DNA of 64,000 nt from an uncultured Pseudoflavonifractor sp. (GTDB lineage: Bacteria; Bacillota; Clostridia; Oscillospirales; Oscillospiraceae): NCBI RefSeq assembly GCF_944387275.1, contig NZ_CALXEG010000003.1, positions 1 to 64,000 on the forward strand, given 5' to 3'. Shown piece by piece: positions 16,494-26,700 of this stretch. The position numbers and the translations under genes were made by a program. Numbering within the stretch: the first letter of the stretch is position 1; every line of letters starts with the position of its first letter. A model generated the notes under the pieces. It ran no database searches. It saw nothing but the letters and a program-made list of their open reading frames with translations, and had not been told where the DNA came from.

Positions 16494-18353
16494 TTATTCC
16501 GCCTCCGCGATAATGACCCGGATACATCCGCCCTGGGTCTGGTCCTTGTCGTACCAGCCCGTCAGGTCGTAGCCCCCGCCGGTGACCCGGCCCAGATCGG
16601 AGCGGTAGTAGTTCTCGTCCCGGTACTCGTAGACCGCCACGCTGTCCGAGATGGTCCAGGTCCGGGTGCCCGCCATGGCGGTCCTGCCGTCCACTGCCGT
16701 CAGCGCCACGCCGGTCAGGTTGTAGATCCGCTCCACCGTCTTGCCGTCGGTCCGCACCTGGCAGGGCCCCTTCTCCAGGTTCCAGATGGCGGTCTGGCTG
16801 GTATACACCCCGGGTACCCCGGCGATATCGTAGACATAGCTACTCATGATGAGCATGCCCATGGACTGCTCGGTCACGTCGGTGAGGACGCCGTATTGGT
16901 GGAGGTCGCCGGTGACGTCGTTGAGGATCAGCCGGTCGATCTGGCCCTGGGCGTTGGTGGAGTACCAGCGCACCATATTGCCGCTCAGTTCCACCCCGGC
17001 CAGGCGGCTGGGGTAGACCCGCAGGGTCTGGGTGTCGCCGTAGGTGTCCAGGATCTCCGCGTCGGCCGCCAGAGCGCAGCTGCCGATGGAATTCCCGTCG
17101 GCGCTCACCTTGCCAGTGAGGGAGGCGGAGGACAGCTTGCTGACCTGGGTACCGCCGGTGACCTGGACCAGGTCGCCGGGGTCAAAGGTCTTGTCCGCGT
17201 TGTCGTACCGGTAGCGGTAGGTGCCGCCGTCGGTGGCGGTGAGGGTGATGGTGTCGGCGGTGTAGGTGTGGCCGCCGGCGTCCTGGTAGGAGGCGGTGCC
17301 GATGGCGGTCACCACGCCGCACACCGTGGCGCTGCTCTCACCGGGCGTGCGGACCGCCGCCACGCCGCCGGAGCGGCCCAGCAGCAGGGTGACGCTGTCC
17401 CCCACCCGGAAGGTACCCAGGTCGGACAGGTCGTAGGCCGCAGAGGCGGTCTCAACGGCATAGGTCTGGCCGTTTACCGTCGCGGCGGTGGGGTTGGATG
17501 TGGTATTGATCTGCTGGATGGTGCCGGTGGCCTTGCCCGACCAGGCCCAGACGGTGTGCATGGGCTTGGAGTAGTACACCACGTCCAGGGTCTGGATGTC
17601 GGCGGGCTGGGCGGCCTTGCCGTCCCGGTACACCGTGGCGGTGGTCAGGGCAAAGGGCAGGGACGCCTGCCAGTCCCCCTCGGCCACCAGGGGGCCCTCC
17701 ATGGCCGAGTTGACCAGAGCCACCCGGTCGATCTCGCCGGAGGCGGTCAGGCTGTGGCCCAGGGTGGTCAGGTACACCTGACCGGTCTTGGTGGGGGCGG
17801 TGAGCAGGTTGTAGAACAGCCACAGGGCGTCCTGACGGGTCATGGGGTCGTTCTTTCCGGCGGTGACCCCACGGTTCAGCTCCAGGGACTGGTACATAGC
17901 CATCTGGCCCGAGCCCCAGGCGCCGGAGAAGTCCTCATTGGTGTACCCCAGCAGGGAGAGCACCATGGACACCCCCTCCACCAGCTGGATCTGGCTGTCG
18001 GGGCGGAAGGTGCCGTCCAGATAGCCCCGCACCATGCCCTTCTCCTGGGCCACCTGGATATAGGGGGCCGCCCAGCTGGTCTTTGGCACGTCGGGGTAGG
18101 GGGAGATGCTGGCGGCGGGGCCCACGCTGCTCGCCCAGGAGGACGCAGCCACAGTCAGCTTGGTGAATTCCGCCCGGGTGACGGGCTGGTCCAGGTGGAG
18201 GTCGCCGTTCTCGTCTCCGGTCATGATGTCCAGGGCGGCGAGGACCTGGGCGGCCTCCTCCAGGGAGACCTGGGCCTGGGCGGCAAAGGCGGGCGCGGCC
18301 AGGCCCAGCACAAGGACTGCGGCCAGCAGCGCGCAAATGATCCGTTTCTTCAT
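16494..18353 (-). CDS. SLH-domain surface protein in an exporter operon
   Basis: Signal peptide (1-24, ending AFA-A) and two to three N-terminal SLH modules (about 30-190; ITRAEF-like VTRAEFTKLTV, DGTFRPDSQIQLVEGVSMVLSLLGY, DPMTRQDALWLFYNLL), followed by about 430 residues of Thr/Gly/Tyr-rich beta sequence resembling small beta-barrel repeats. SLH modules bind pyruvylated wall polymer, so the protein should sit on the cell surface. The start lies 15 bases after the MacB-like permease stop with its own AAAGGAG, so it is the last gene of the exporter operon, suggesting a functional link with export. Confidence 0.85.
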   Translation of the reverse strand: MKKRIICALLAAVLVLGLAAPAFAAQAQVSLEEAAQVLAALDIMTGDENGDLHLDQPVTRAEFTKLTVAASSWASSVGPAASISPYPDVPKTSWAAPYIQVAQEKGMVRGYLDGTFRPDSQIQLVEGVSMVLSLLGYTNEDFSGAWGSGQMAMYQSLELNRGVTAGKNDPMTRQDALWLFYNLLTAPTKTGQVYLTTLGHSLTASGEIDRVALVNSAMEGPLVAEGDWQASLPFALTTATVYRDGKAAQPADIQTLDVVYYSKPMHTVWAWSGKATGTIQQINTTSNPTAATVNGQTYAVETASAAYDLSDLGTFRVGDSVTLLLGRSGGVAAVRTPGESSATVCGVVTAIGTASYQDAGGHTYTADTITLTATDGGTYRYRYDNADKTFDPGDLVQVTGGTQVSKLSSASLTGKVSADGNSIGSCALAADAEILDTYGDTQTLRVYPSRLAGVELSGNMVRWYSTNAQGQIDRLILNDVTGDLHQYGVLTDVTEQSMGMLIMSSYVYDIAGVPGVYTSQTAIWNLEKGPCQVRTDGKTVERIYNLTGVALTAVDGRTAMAGTRTWTISDSVAVYEYRDENYYRSDLGRVTGGGYDLTGWYDKDQTQGGCIRVIIAEAE

Positions 18354-18367
18354 CTTTGTATGCTCCT

Positions 18368-19540
18368 TTACTCGTAGCGCAGGGCGTCAATGGGGTTGAG
18401 CTTGGCGGCCTTGTTGGCGGGCAGATAGCCGAAGATCACGCCCACCGCCAGGGACACGCCGGCGGAGATCACAATGGCGGACAGGGAGGCCTTGGCGGTG
18501 ATGCCCACGATATTGCCCGCCACTGTGGCCAGCACCACGCCCAGCACGATGCCGATGATGCCGCCCAGAATGGAGGTGGTGCCCGCCTCGATAATGAACT
18601 GCCTGCGGATGTCCTTGCCCTTGGCACCCAGGGACTTGCGGATGCCGATCTCCCGGGTGCGCTCGGTCACCGACACCAGCATGATGTTCATGATGCCGAT
18701 GCCGCCCACCAGCAGGGAGATGGCGGCAATGGCCACCAGGACGGTCATGACCGTGCCCTGGATGTTGCCCAGCATGTTCATCATCTCGCTCATGGAGATG
18801 ACCATATAGGAGTCGTCGTCGCCGTAGAACTGCTCCAGTTTACTCTCAATCACCGCCTTGGCCCGGGCGTTGGTGTCCTCGCTGGTAGCGGTGAACAGGT
18901 ACTGGCTGATGACCGCGTTGCCGTTGAGCCGGGTGGCGTTGGTGTAGGGGATGTAGACGGCGTTGTCGCCGCCGTAGGAGGTGTTGTCCGCCTGCTCGGC
19001 CAGCACGCCCACCACGGTGTACTCATTGCCGTTGATGTACAGCTTCTCCCCCAGGCCGGCGCCGTTGAAGCTCTCCTCGTTGACATAGGAGCCGATGACG
19101 CACACATCCTGCATCCGCGCAGTGTCGATGTACTGGATGAACCGGCCCTGGCTCAGCTCCAGGCTCTTGACGGTGATGTACTCCTCCCCCACGCCGGTGA
19201 GGGTGGTGCTCAGAGTGTCGGAGCCCTGCTTCACCGTGGCCATGGAGCTGACGCTGGGGCTCATGGCGGCAATGCAGTCCGGGTTCTCGTCCTCCAGGGC
19301 GTATATCGCCTCTTCGTCAATGTTCTGTGCGGTGCCCCGGCCCATGATCTGGACCTGGAGCAGGTTGGTGCCCATCTTCTCAAACTCCGAGTTGATCATG
19401 TCGTTCATGCCGTCGCCCAGGGAGATGATGATGATGACGGCGGCCACGCCGATGATGATGCCCAGCATGGTGAGCAGGGCCCGCATTTTGCTGGTGGCCA
19501 GGCTCTTGACCGCCAGACGGAAGGACTGGGAAAAGCTCAT
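18368..19540 (-). CDS. MacB/FtsX-type ABC transporter permease
   Basis: The 390-residue protein has the MacB layout: one N-terminal membrane helix (about 20-45; MLGIIIGVAAVIIIISLGDG), a large extracytoplasmic MacB_PCD domain (about 50-260), and three C-terminal helices of the FtsX domain (LLVGGIGIMNIMLVSVTERTREIGIRKS-like region, then two more). With the ATPase and membrane-fusion protein upstream it forms a tripartite-like efflux unit. It overlaps the ATPase gene by 4 bases. Confidence 0.93.
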   Translation of the reverse strand: MSFSQSFRLAVKSLATSKMRALLTMLGIIIGVAAVIIIISLGDGMNDMINSEFEKMGTNLLQVQIMGRGTAQNIDEEAIYALEDENPDCIAAMSPSVSSMATVKQGSDTLSTTLTGVGEEYITVKSLELSQGRFIQYIDTARMQDVCVIGSYVNEESFNGAGLGEKLYINGNEYTVVGVLAEQADNTSYGGDNAVYIPYTNATRLNGNAVISQYLFTATSEDTNARAKAVIESKLEQFYGDDDSYMVISMSEMMNMLGNIQGTVMTVLVAIAAISLLVGGIGIMNIMLVSVTERTREIGIRKSLGAKGKDIRRQFIIEAGTTSILGGIIGIVLGVVLATVAGNIVGITAKASLSAIVISAGVSLAVGVIFGYLPANKAAKLNPIDALRYE

Positions 19541-20289
19541 GCCTCCCCCTCCTCTCCGAAGCCCGCGGGCTCCTCCCCGCCGCTCTCGGTGGGCTGGACC
19601 ACGGCCCGGGGGTCGTGGGCGTCCCCGTCGTAGATGATGCGCCCGTCCTGGAGGCGAATGATCCGCTGGGCCCGGATGGCGATGGAGTTGTCGTGGGTGA
19701 TGAGCACGATGGTGTGCCCTGCGGCGTTGAGCTGCTGGAGGAAGGAGAGCACCTCCCGGCCCGTCCGGGAGTCCAGGGCGCCGGTGGGCTCGTCGGCCAG
19801 GATGACCCCCGGGTTGCCCGCCAGGGCCCGGGCGATGGACACCCGCTGCTGCTGGCCGCCTGAGAGCTGGTTGGGCCGGTTCTTGTACTTGCTGCTCAGG
19901 CCCACCATATCCAGGGCCTTCATGGCCCTTTCCCGGCGCTCCGAGGACGACATGCCGCCGTAGAGCAGGGGCAGCTCCACGTTCTCCAGCACATCGAGGG
20001 TGGGGATCAGGTTGTACTGCTGGAAGATGAAGCCCAGCATCTTGTTGCGGATGACGGCCTGCTGGTCGTCGTCCATGGTGGACACGTCCACCCCCGCCAG
20101 CTCATAGGTGCCGCTGGTGGGCACGTCCAGGCAGCCGATGATGTTCATGGCCGTGGACTTGCCCGAGCCGGACTGGCCCACAATGGCCACGAACTCCCCC
20201 TCGTCGATCTCAAAGGACACCCCGTCCAGGGCGTGGACCGCCGTGTCCCCCATGGGGTAGATCTTATAGACATCGGTAAATTTGATCAT
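19537..20289 (-). CDS. MacB/LolD-type ABC transporter ATPase
   Basis: Walker A GQSGSGKSTAMN (38-49), Q-loop FQQYNLIPTLDVLENV, signature LSGGQQQRVSIARAL, Walker B VILADEPTGALD and switch histidine in LITHDN are all present. At 250 residues it exceeds the LolD core by a short acidic Gly/Glu tail. It energises the MacB-like permease encoded next, with which it overlaps by 4 bases; its own start overlaps the fusion-protein gene by 4 bases. Confidence 0.95.
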   Translation of the reverse strand: MIKFTDVYKIYPMGDTAVHALDGVSFEIDEGEFVAIVGQSGSGKSTAMNIIGCLDVPTSGTYELAGVDVSTMDDDQQAVIRNKMLGFIFQQYNLIPTLDVLENVELPLLYGGMSSSERRERAMKALDMVGLSSKYKNRPNQLSGGQQQRVSIARALAGNPGVILADEPTGALDSRTGREVLSFLQQLNAAGHTIVLITHDNSIAIRAQRIIRLQDGRIIYDGDAHDPRAVVQPTESGGEEPAGFGEEGEA

Positions 20290-21995
20290 GGCTCGGTCTC
20301 CGTCCCAGAGGTGGCCGCCCCACCGGCCTGAGCTCCGCCGGACTGGGCCGCGCCCGTCATGAGCTGCTCGATCAGGTTGGTCTGCTCCATCTTGTACACC
20401 ACCGTATCCCCCTCGCTCAGGCCGGAGAGGATCTCGATGTACTGGTCGTCGTTGCGGCCCAGCTCCACCGGGGTCTCCACCAGGCGGGCGTAGTCCGGGT
20501 TGCCGTCCTTGTCATAGGCGTCGGCGGGCAGCACCTGCACCACGTCGCCCCGGCCCACCATCTCCACCGGCACGCAGAGCACGTGCTCGGCGTGCTCCAC
20601 CAGAATCTCGGCGGACACGTTCATGCCGGGCAGCAGGTCGCCGGGGTCGTCGATCGCCACGGTGACCGGGTAGGTGGTGACGCCGTTCATGGTGGTGCCG
20701 TTGATGTTGATCTTGCTCACGTGGCCGGTGAACTCCTGGTCCTCCAGGGCGTCGGCGGTGATGCGCACCTCCTGGCCCACCTCGATCTGGCCGATATACA
20801 GCTCGTCGATATTCATGGTGAAGCTGAGGCTGGACATGTCGTAGATGACCGCCAGATAGCCCGCCGCCGCGGTGGTGGTGTCCAGGTTATCTCCGGCCTT
20901 GTAGTTCTTCTCGATCACCGTGCCCGAGATGGGAGAGGTGATGGTGTAGTTCTCCAGCTGGTCCTTGGTGCTCTGGAGGCTCAGCTCGGCGGAGCGGAGG
21001 CTGAGTTCCGCGTTTTTGATCTGGCTGTCCATATCGGTGGCCTCAAAGGCGCCGATGATCTGGTCCTTGGTCACCCGGTCCCCCTCGGAGACGGTGAGGG
21101 ACGCCAGAGTGCCGCTGGTCCTGGCGGTGACGGTGGACTGAGCGGCGTAGTCAAAGGCGCCGGTGCCCGCGCAGTCCGCCCCGCCCACCGAGGCGGTGCC
21201 GGTGTTCTGGTCGGACAGGGCCCCCGGGTTGGAGACGGTGATGGTGATCTCCCGGACCAGGGTGCCCCCCGTGCCCGCCTGGTCCACGGGGGAGATGGAC
21301 TCCACCGTGCCCTGGAGGGTCTCGGCGGTGCCGTCCACGTACACCGTGGCGCTCTCGCCCACGTAGAAGGCCGCCGCGTCGGCGGAGTGGAAGGGGATGG
21401 TCAGCTTCATGGTGTCCCGGTCCAGAATGTCCGCGATGGGCGTGCCGGCGGTCACCGTATCCCCCGCCCCATAGTACAGTTTCTGAATCACACCGGTGTC
21501 GCTGGCCTTCACGTCGGTGTTCTCTGCGGCGTCCTCCTTGCTGTCCAAGGCGTTCTGGTAGCTCAGCCGGGCCTGCTCCACCGTGATCTCCGCCCGCTCG
21601 ATGGAATTCTGCACGTCGGAGGAGTCGATCTGATAGAGCACGTCCCCCTTCTCCACCTGGTCGCCCTCCTCAAAGGGGGCGTCCAGGATCTCCCCCTTCA
21701 CCAGGGCGGTGACCTGGTAGGAGTCGGCGGGCTCCACGGTGCCGGTACCCGACACCGAGACGGTCAGATCCCGGTACTCCGCCGTGCCGGTCTGGTAGAG
21801 CATGTTCTCGATCTGGCTGGAGGCGCTCAAAATGGGCCGCACCAGGAACCAGAACACCAGCGCGGCCAGAATCACCAGTACGATGAGCACCTTGATCCAT
21901 CTGCGCTTTTTCTTGGGCTTTGGGATCTTGAACTCCGGCCTGGCGGGAGCCGTCGGGGCCTTTGGGGACGCTGACTTGATTTCCGTGCTTTCCAT
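20286..21995 (-). CDS. HlyD/MacA-like membrane-fusion protein
   Basis: The 569-residue protein has a basic cytoplasmic tip, one membrane anchor (about residues 32-52), then beta-barrel/lipoyl halves (GTVEPADSYQVTALVKGEI; SPISGTVIEKNYKAGDNLD) around a helical hairpin. A second lipoyl-like segment (TSGTLASLTVSEGDRVTKDQ) makes it longer than MacA. ATG 21995 is chosen because AAAGGAG lies 7 bases upstream; it overlaps the end region of the tetR gene. It should connect the MacB-like permease to exported substrate. Confidence 0.88.
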   Translation of the reverse strand: MESTEIKSASPKAPTAPARPEFKIPKPKKKRRWIKVLIVLVILAALVFWFLVRPILSASSQIENMLYQTGTAEYRDLTVSVSGTGTVEPADSYQVTALVKGEILDAPFEEGDQVEKGDVLYQIDSSDVQNSIERAEITVEQARLSYQNALDSKEDAAENTDVKASDTGVIQKLYYGAGDTVTAGTPIADILDRDTMKLTIPFHSADAAAFYVGESATVYVDGTAETLQGTVESISPVDQAGTGGTLVREITITVSNPGALSDQNTGTASVGGADCAGTGAFDYAAQSTVTARTSGTLASLTVSEGDRVTKDQIIGAFEATDMDSQIKNAELSLRSAELSLQSTKDQLENYTITSPISGTVIEKNYKAGDNLDTTTAAAGYLAVIYDMSSLSFTMNIDELYIGQIEVGQEVRITADALEDQEFTGHVSKININGTTMNGVTTYPVTVAIDDPGDLLPGMNVSAEILVEHAEHVLCVPVEMVGRGDVVQVLPADAYDKDGNPDYARLVETPVELGRNDDQYIEILSGLSEGDTVVYKMEQTNLIEQLMTGAAQSGGAQAGGAATSGTETEP

Positions 21996-22008
21996 GCTGA
22001 TTCTCCTT

Positions 22009-22641
22009 TTACTCATGCTGCGGCTCAGACGGTTTGCGCGCCATGCCTCGTTTTAAGATGTCCAGCGTGCGCCGGTAGGCGTCCCGCACCGCCGACGGGT
22101 CCTCCGCCTGGATGCCCCGGAGCATCGCCTGGCCGGTGACGCCCATCAGGATGTGGAACATGCTATCCAGGTCGTCGGCGCTGCGCAGGTCCAGCAGCCT
22201 GGGGTCCACCCACTCCACTAGACGCCCCGGCGGGGGCAGGCAGCCCTCCATCCCCAGCAGGGAGGAGAGCTGTGCGCCGCTGTTGTTGCGCACGATGCTG
22301 ATGACGTGGCGGCAGCCCTCGCTCCTCTCCGGGTCCCGGTACTCCGCCTGGACCCGGTCGAACAGGTCCAGGAAGGCGGCAAAAATATCCCCCTGCCGCC
22401 TCTCCAGCAGCTCCTCCATCAGGGCGGTGAGCCGCTTGCCGTACTCCCCCGCCAGATAGAGGAACAGCTCCTCCTTGTCCCGGAAGTACATGTAAAAGCT
22501 GCCCCTGGGGATGTCCGCGGCCTGGATCATCTTGTTGATGGAGGCCTCCGCATAGGGCACCCGGGCAAATTCCGCCCGGGCGGCGGAGAGCAGCTTCTCC
22601 CGCTTCTCCGCCGGCAGGTTGAAAAACGTCGTGCTCGGCAT
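22009..22641 (-). CDS. TetR-family transcriptional regulator
   Basis: The 210-residue protein has an N-terminal TetR helix-turn-helix (about 9-55; REKLLSAARAEFARVPYAEASINKMI followed by IPRGSFYMYFRDKEELF) and an all-helical ligand domain. ATG 22641 follows GGAGGG by 5 bases. It is the first gene of the exporter operon and there is a TGACA/TGTCA palindrome inside its promoter, so autoregulation together with the exporter is likely. Confidence 0.9.
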   Translation of the reverse strand: MPSTTFFNLPAEKREKLLSAARAEFARVPYAEASINKMIQAADIPRGSFYMYFRDKEELFLYLAGEYGKRLTALMEELLERRQGDIFAAFLDLFDRVQAEYRDPERSEGCRHVISIVRNNSGAQLSSLLGMEGCLPPPGRLVEWVDPRLLDLRSADDLDSMFHILMGVTGQAMLRGIQAEDPSAVRDAYRRTLDILKRGMARKPSEPQHE

Positions 22642-22673
22642 CTCATCCCTCCGCACATGGTAATCTCTCCGTC

Positions 22674-22702
22674 ATGATACCTGACAGGTTGTCATATGTC
22701 AA
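22674..22702 (-). promoter_or_regulatory. Promoter with internal palindrome for the tetR-exporter operon
   Basis: Minus strand TTGACA, 17-base spacer, TATCAT. The spacer contains TGACA-GGT-TGTCA (22682-22694), placed so that a bound TetR protein would exclude polymerase. Confidence 0.75.
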
Positions 22703-22786
22703 TTCCGGGCCTGGAAAATTTCAAGTTTGTTTACATTCCGCCCGCTCTATCTTACTACTCTTCATTTACTTTTTTTGTATTTTCAT

Positions 22787-22816
22787 GTATATCTTTCCTC
22801 ATCCCTGTCCACAATA
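22787..22816 (+). promoter_or_regulatory. Candidate forespore (sigma F/G) promoter for the M23 gene
   Basis: GTATA (22787-22791), 18 bases, CACAATA (22810-22816). This resembles the forespore sigma consensus rather than sigma A; the gene starts 51 bases downstream. Confidence 0.4.
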
Positions 22817-22867
22817 GGACGCGAAGGGAGCTCCGGCCCCCTCAAATCTTAGGATAGGAGCGTCATA

Positions 22868-23611
22868 ATGAAAAAACCATGGACCGACCGCTTCAGCGAC
22901 TTCATGGCGGGGAAGGGCTTTTACATAGTCCTGTTCCTCTGCGTCGCCGCAATTGGAATCTCGGGCTATTACCTCTTCTCCACCCTGGGCGGGGACGACC
23001 CCGCCGCCCCGGTGGGCGGGACCGCGCAGGTCACCGTCACCCCCAGTCCCAGCGTCTCCCCCTCTCCCACCGTGGACGCGGTGAAGCCGACCATTCCGGC
23101 CACCGCCTCGTCCACCCCCACTCCCTCGGCCACGCCCGCCCCCAGCGCCAGCGCCGCCCCTTCGTCCAGCCCCAAGCCCTCTGAGGTGGTCACCTCCTCC
23201 GTGTACACCTGGCCGGTAAAGGGCGCGGTGCTCAACGCCTTCTCCCCCGACCAGCAGGTCTTCAGCCCCACCATGGGCGACTGGCGGACCCATGAGGGAG
23301 TGGACATCGCCGCCGACCTGGGCATCCAGGTGAAGGCCGCCGCAGGCGGCACGGTCACCGCCATTGAGCAGGACTACTTTATGGGCACAACGGTCACCAT
23401 TGACCACGGCAACGGCATGGTGAGCGTGTACTCCAACCTGGCCGAGCTGCCCACCGTGGAGGTGGGCGACGTGGTCACCACCGGGGACATCATCGGCTCG
23501 GTGGGCAGCACCGCCAAGTCCGAGAGCCTCACCGCCTCCCATCTGCATCTGGAGATGCTCAAGGACGGGGCCTATGTGGACCCGCTGGACTATCTGCCGG
23601 ATGTGAAATAA
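22868..23611 (+). CDS. Membrane-anchored M23 (LytM) peptidase, SpoIIQ-like
   Basis: The 247-residue protein has one N-terminal membrane segment (about 17-39), a Ser/Pro/Thr-rich linker (about 50-115) and a LytM domain (about 120-245). The metal ligands are retained: HEGVDIAAD in the first part and HLHLE near the end, so it could be an active endopeptidase. Size and layout resemble SpoIIQ, the forespore half of the engulfment channel, and the upstream promoter looks forespore-type. A general wall hydrolase is the alternative; a spoIIIAH gene is not in the window. Confidence 0.75.
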   Translation: MKKPWTDRFSDFMAGKGFYIVLFLCVAAIGISGYYLFSTLGGDDPAAPVGGTAQVTVTPSPSVSPSPTVDAVKPTIPATASSTPTPSATPAPSASAAPSSSPKPSEVVTSSVYTWPVKGAVLNAFSPDQQVFSPTMGDWRTHEGVDIAADLGIQVKAAAGGTVTAIEQDYFMGTTVTIDHGNGMVSVYSNLAELPTVEVGDVVTTGDIIGSVGSTAKSESLTASHLHLEMLKDGAYVDPLDYLPDVK

Positions 23612-23638
23612 CAAACGCAGGCTTTCCCCAAGCAGAAA

Positions 23639-23678
23639 ACGAGAAGGGCACAGCGTTGGCTGTGCCCTTCTCGTCTTT
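23639..23678. terminator. Bidirectional terminator between the M23 and GH3 genes
   Basis: Arms GAGAAGGGCACAGC and GCTGTGCCCTTCTC with a GTTG loop; T-rich tails on both sides (TCGTCTTT and, on the minus strand, GTTTTCTG). Confidence 0.9.
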
Positions 23679-23704
23679 ATGGGGAGGTAGGATTTTGTCG
23701 GAAA

Positions 23705-26700
23705 TCAGGCCTTTGCGGTCTTCTTCTTCCGCAGCAGCAGGGCAGCGCCTGCCACCACGATGACGGCCACCACCACGTCGCCGGCGATGAGGGCCTTCTG
23801 CCAGCCGGCCAGGGCGTAACGGATGGTCACGCCGGAGGTGATGCCCTGCATGGCGTTGCTGTTGACCACCATGTAGAGCACATTGTGGGCGGCGTTGCGC
23901 ATGGCGGTCACGCCGGTGGCGGAGGAGGTGTCGGACAGGGAGCCGTCGGCAAAGGTGTTGAGCATCAGGTCGTTGCCGGCCCGCACGCCCTCATCGGGGT
24001 CCATGTAGGCGTTGCCGCCGTAGTAGTCGGAGATCACGGCGCCCTCGAAGCCCCACTCGTTGCGGAGCACCTGGGTCATCATGCCGTAGTTGCCGCCGGA
24101 CCACTGGGTGCCGATGCAGTTGTAGGCGCTCATGATGGCGGTGGCGGCCTTGATCTCCCGGCTGGTCATCTGGCCGTCCTCGCCGGTGTAGTTGATGGTG
24201 GCGGAGGCCTCCTTGACGCACAGCTCAAAGGGCTTCATGTAGATCTCGCGGATGGCCTGCTCGTTGGCAAAGGTGGCCATGCCGTTGCGGCCGTCCTCCT
24301 TGTCGTTGAGGGCGAAGTGCTTCAGGTAGCAGTACACGCCCTTCTCCATGGCGCCGGACACCTCGCTGGCGGCCATCTTGCCGGACAGGAGGCCGTCCTC
24401 GGAGTAGTACTCGTAGTTGCGGCCGGCGAAGGCGGAGCGGTGGGTGTTCATGGCGGGGGCGTACCAGCCGTTGAAGCCGTTGTACAGGCCCTGCTCGCCC
24501 ACCATCTTGCCCATCTCATAGGCCAGATCCTGGCTCCAGGTGGCGGCCAGCACCTCCTGAGCGGGGAAGCCCAGGCACACGGCGTCGCCGCCGGCGGCGC
24601 TCACCCAGGTGGACCAGCCCATGGGGCCGTCGTAGTCCAGGGTGGCGGGCTTGCCGATGGAGAGCATCTCGGCGGTGTTGTAGCCGGCGTTGGCCAGCAT
24701 GTTGGCCACCTCGCTCATGTTCAGCTCGTCCAGCAGCAGGTCCCAGCTGGGATCGTCATAGTCCTTGCCCCGCAGGTCGATGAGGGTCAGGCCGTTGGAG
24801 GCGCCGGTGGCGGGCATCTCATCGGTGTAGACAATGCTGCCCTCCACATTGCCCAGGGTGGGGTCGGTCTTCTCGTCGAACATGGTCTCCAGGTCGGTCT
24901 TGGTGGCCTCGTCAGCCTCCATGTCGGCGGCGGTGGGGAAGGTGGGGAAGGTGCCGGCAAAGTCGGCACGGGTCATGTTCAGGGGCGCGCCCTCCTCGGG
25001 GGTGTCGGTGAACACGTCGGACACCTGGTCAAACTGGTTGACCGCGGCCACCTGGTCGGAGGGGCGCTTGTTGTCCTGGTTGTAGACCACCTTCTCCAGG
25101 CGCTGGGTAAAGATGCGGCTGCCGTCGCCCTGGGTCAGCTCAGCCCAGCTGTGGGCGTTGTCGCTGAGGTAGAAGGTGTAGTCGCCCTCGTCCAGCACAT
25201 AGCAGCCCTCGCCCTTGTAGTCATAGGAGGCCAGGGCCTCGGCGGGCACGGTGAGGGTCAGGGTCTGGGAGGCGCCGGGCTCCAGCTCGTCGGTCTTGCC
25301 GAAGGCCACCAGCACCACCTTGGACTTCTCCACGCCGCCGTAGGTGTAGGGGGCCTCGGCGTAGATCTGCACCACCTGGCGGCCGGAGTAGGTGTCGCCG
25401 GTGTTGGTCACCTTCACGTTGAAGGTGAAGGTGTCGTCGGCATAGGTGGGGGCGCCGTCGTACTCCATGGTGAAGTCTGTGTAGGACAGGCCGTAGCCGA
25501 AGGGGTACTGGACGGCGGCGGCGTAGTCAAAGCCGGGGTAGTTGCCCGCCAGGGCCTCGGCGGCGGCGGTCTCGTAGTAGCGGTAGCCCACGTAGATGCC
25601 CTCTTCATACTCGATGAAGGAGCCGGACTCATAGCCGCCGATGGTGCCGTCCACGTTGGTGTAGTAGAGCTCCTGGAAGTTCTGGAAAGAGGGGTCCTTG
25701 GTCAGGTCGTACACATAGGTGTCCACGGTCCGGCCGGAGGGGATCACCTCACCGGTGAGCACGTCGGCCAGGGCGCGGGCGCCCTGGTCGCCGATGCAGC
25801 CCACCCACAGGGCGGCGTCGATGCCGTAGGCCTCGTCCTCCAGGAAGCCCAGCTCCAGGGCGTTGGCGGTGTTGCACACCACGATGATCTTACTGAACAC
25901 GCCTGCGTCCTTCTGCTCCTTGACGTAGGCGAGCATCTCCTCCTCGATGCTGCTCAGCTCCAGGTAGGTCTTGTCCTTGTCCTCCTCCCGGGGGGCGTAG
26001 TCGCTCATGTCGGTGGGCAGGTCGCAGCCCTCGCCGCCAACCCGGCCGATGAACACGATGGCCGCGCCGTTGTAGGAGGTGAAGGAGTCCTTCAGGCTGT
26101 CGGGGTAGTCCTGGACGGGCACCTCGGCAATGATATCGTTGATGAACATGGCCGAGCCCATGGAAGAGATGAAGCCGCGGCCGGTGTACTCCACGGGCAT
26201 GTCGCCCATGCCGGTGGGCATGGTCACCTTGTTGACCGTGGTGGAGATGGCGTGGTTGGCGTAGAAGTCATAGAGGTCGGGGTTGACCGAGAAGCCGGCC
26301 TCCTCCAGGGCGGTCTTGTAGTTCACCGGGCTGCTCTCGGTGGCCGCGCTGCCCGCGCCGGTGTAGATGGGGTCCACGCTGGTGCGGCCGAACAGGGACA
26401 CCGCCCGCTCGCCGTCAGAGAGAGGCAGGGCGCTGTTGTCGTTCTTCAGCAGCACGATGCCCTCGCCCTCGATGCGCTCGGCCAGCTCCTCGCTGGCGGA
26501 CAGCAGCTCCTCGGCGCTGGCGTAGTCGGACGTGTAGTAATTGCCGTCAATGTTCGCGCTGCTCTCGCTGTCCTCGATGATGGCGTCACCCTTGCCGAAG
26601 TACATGTTCATGACCGTGTACAGCGGGCCGGTGAGGACCACGTTGACCACAACGGCCAGGACCAGCAGGATGGCCAGCAGCACCGCGCCGACGGTTCTGC

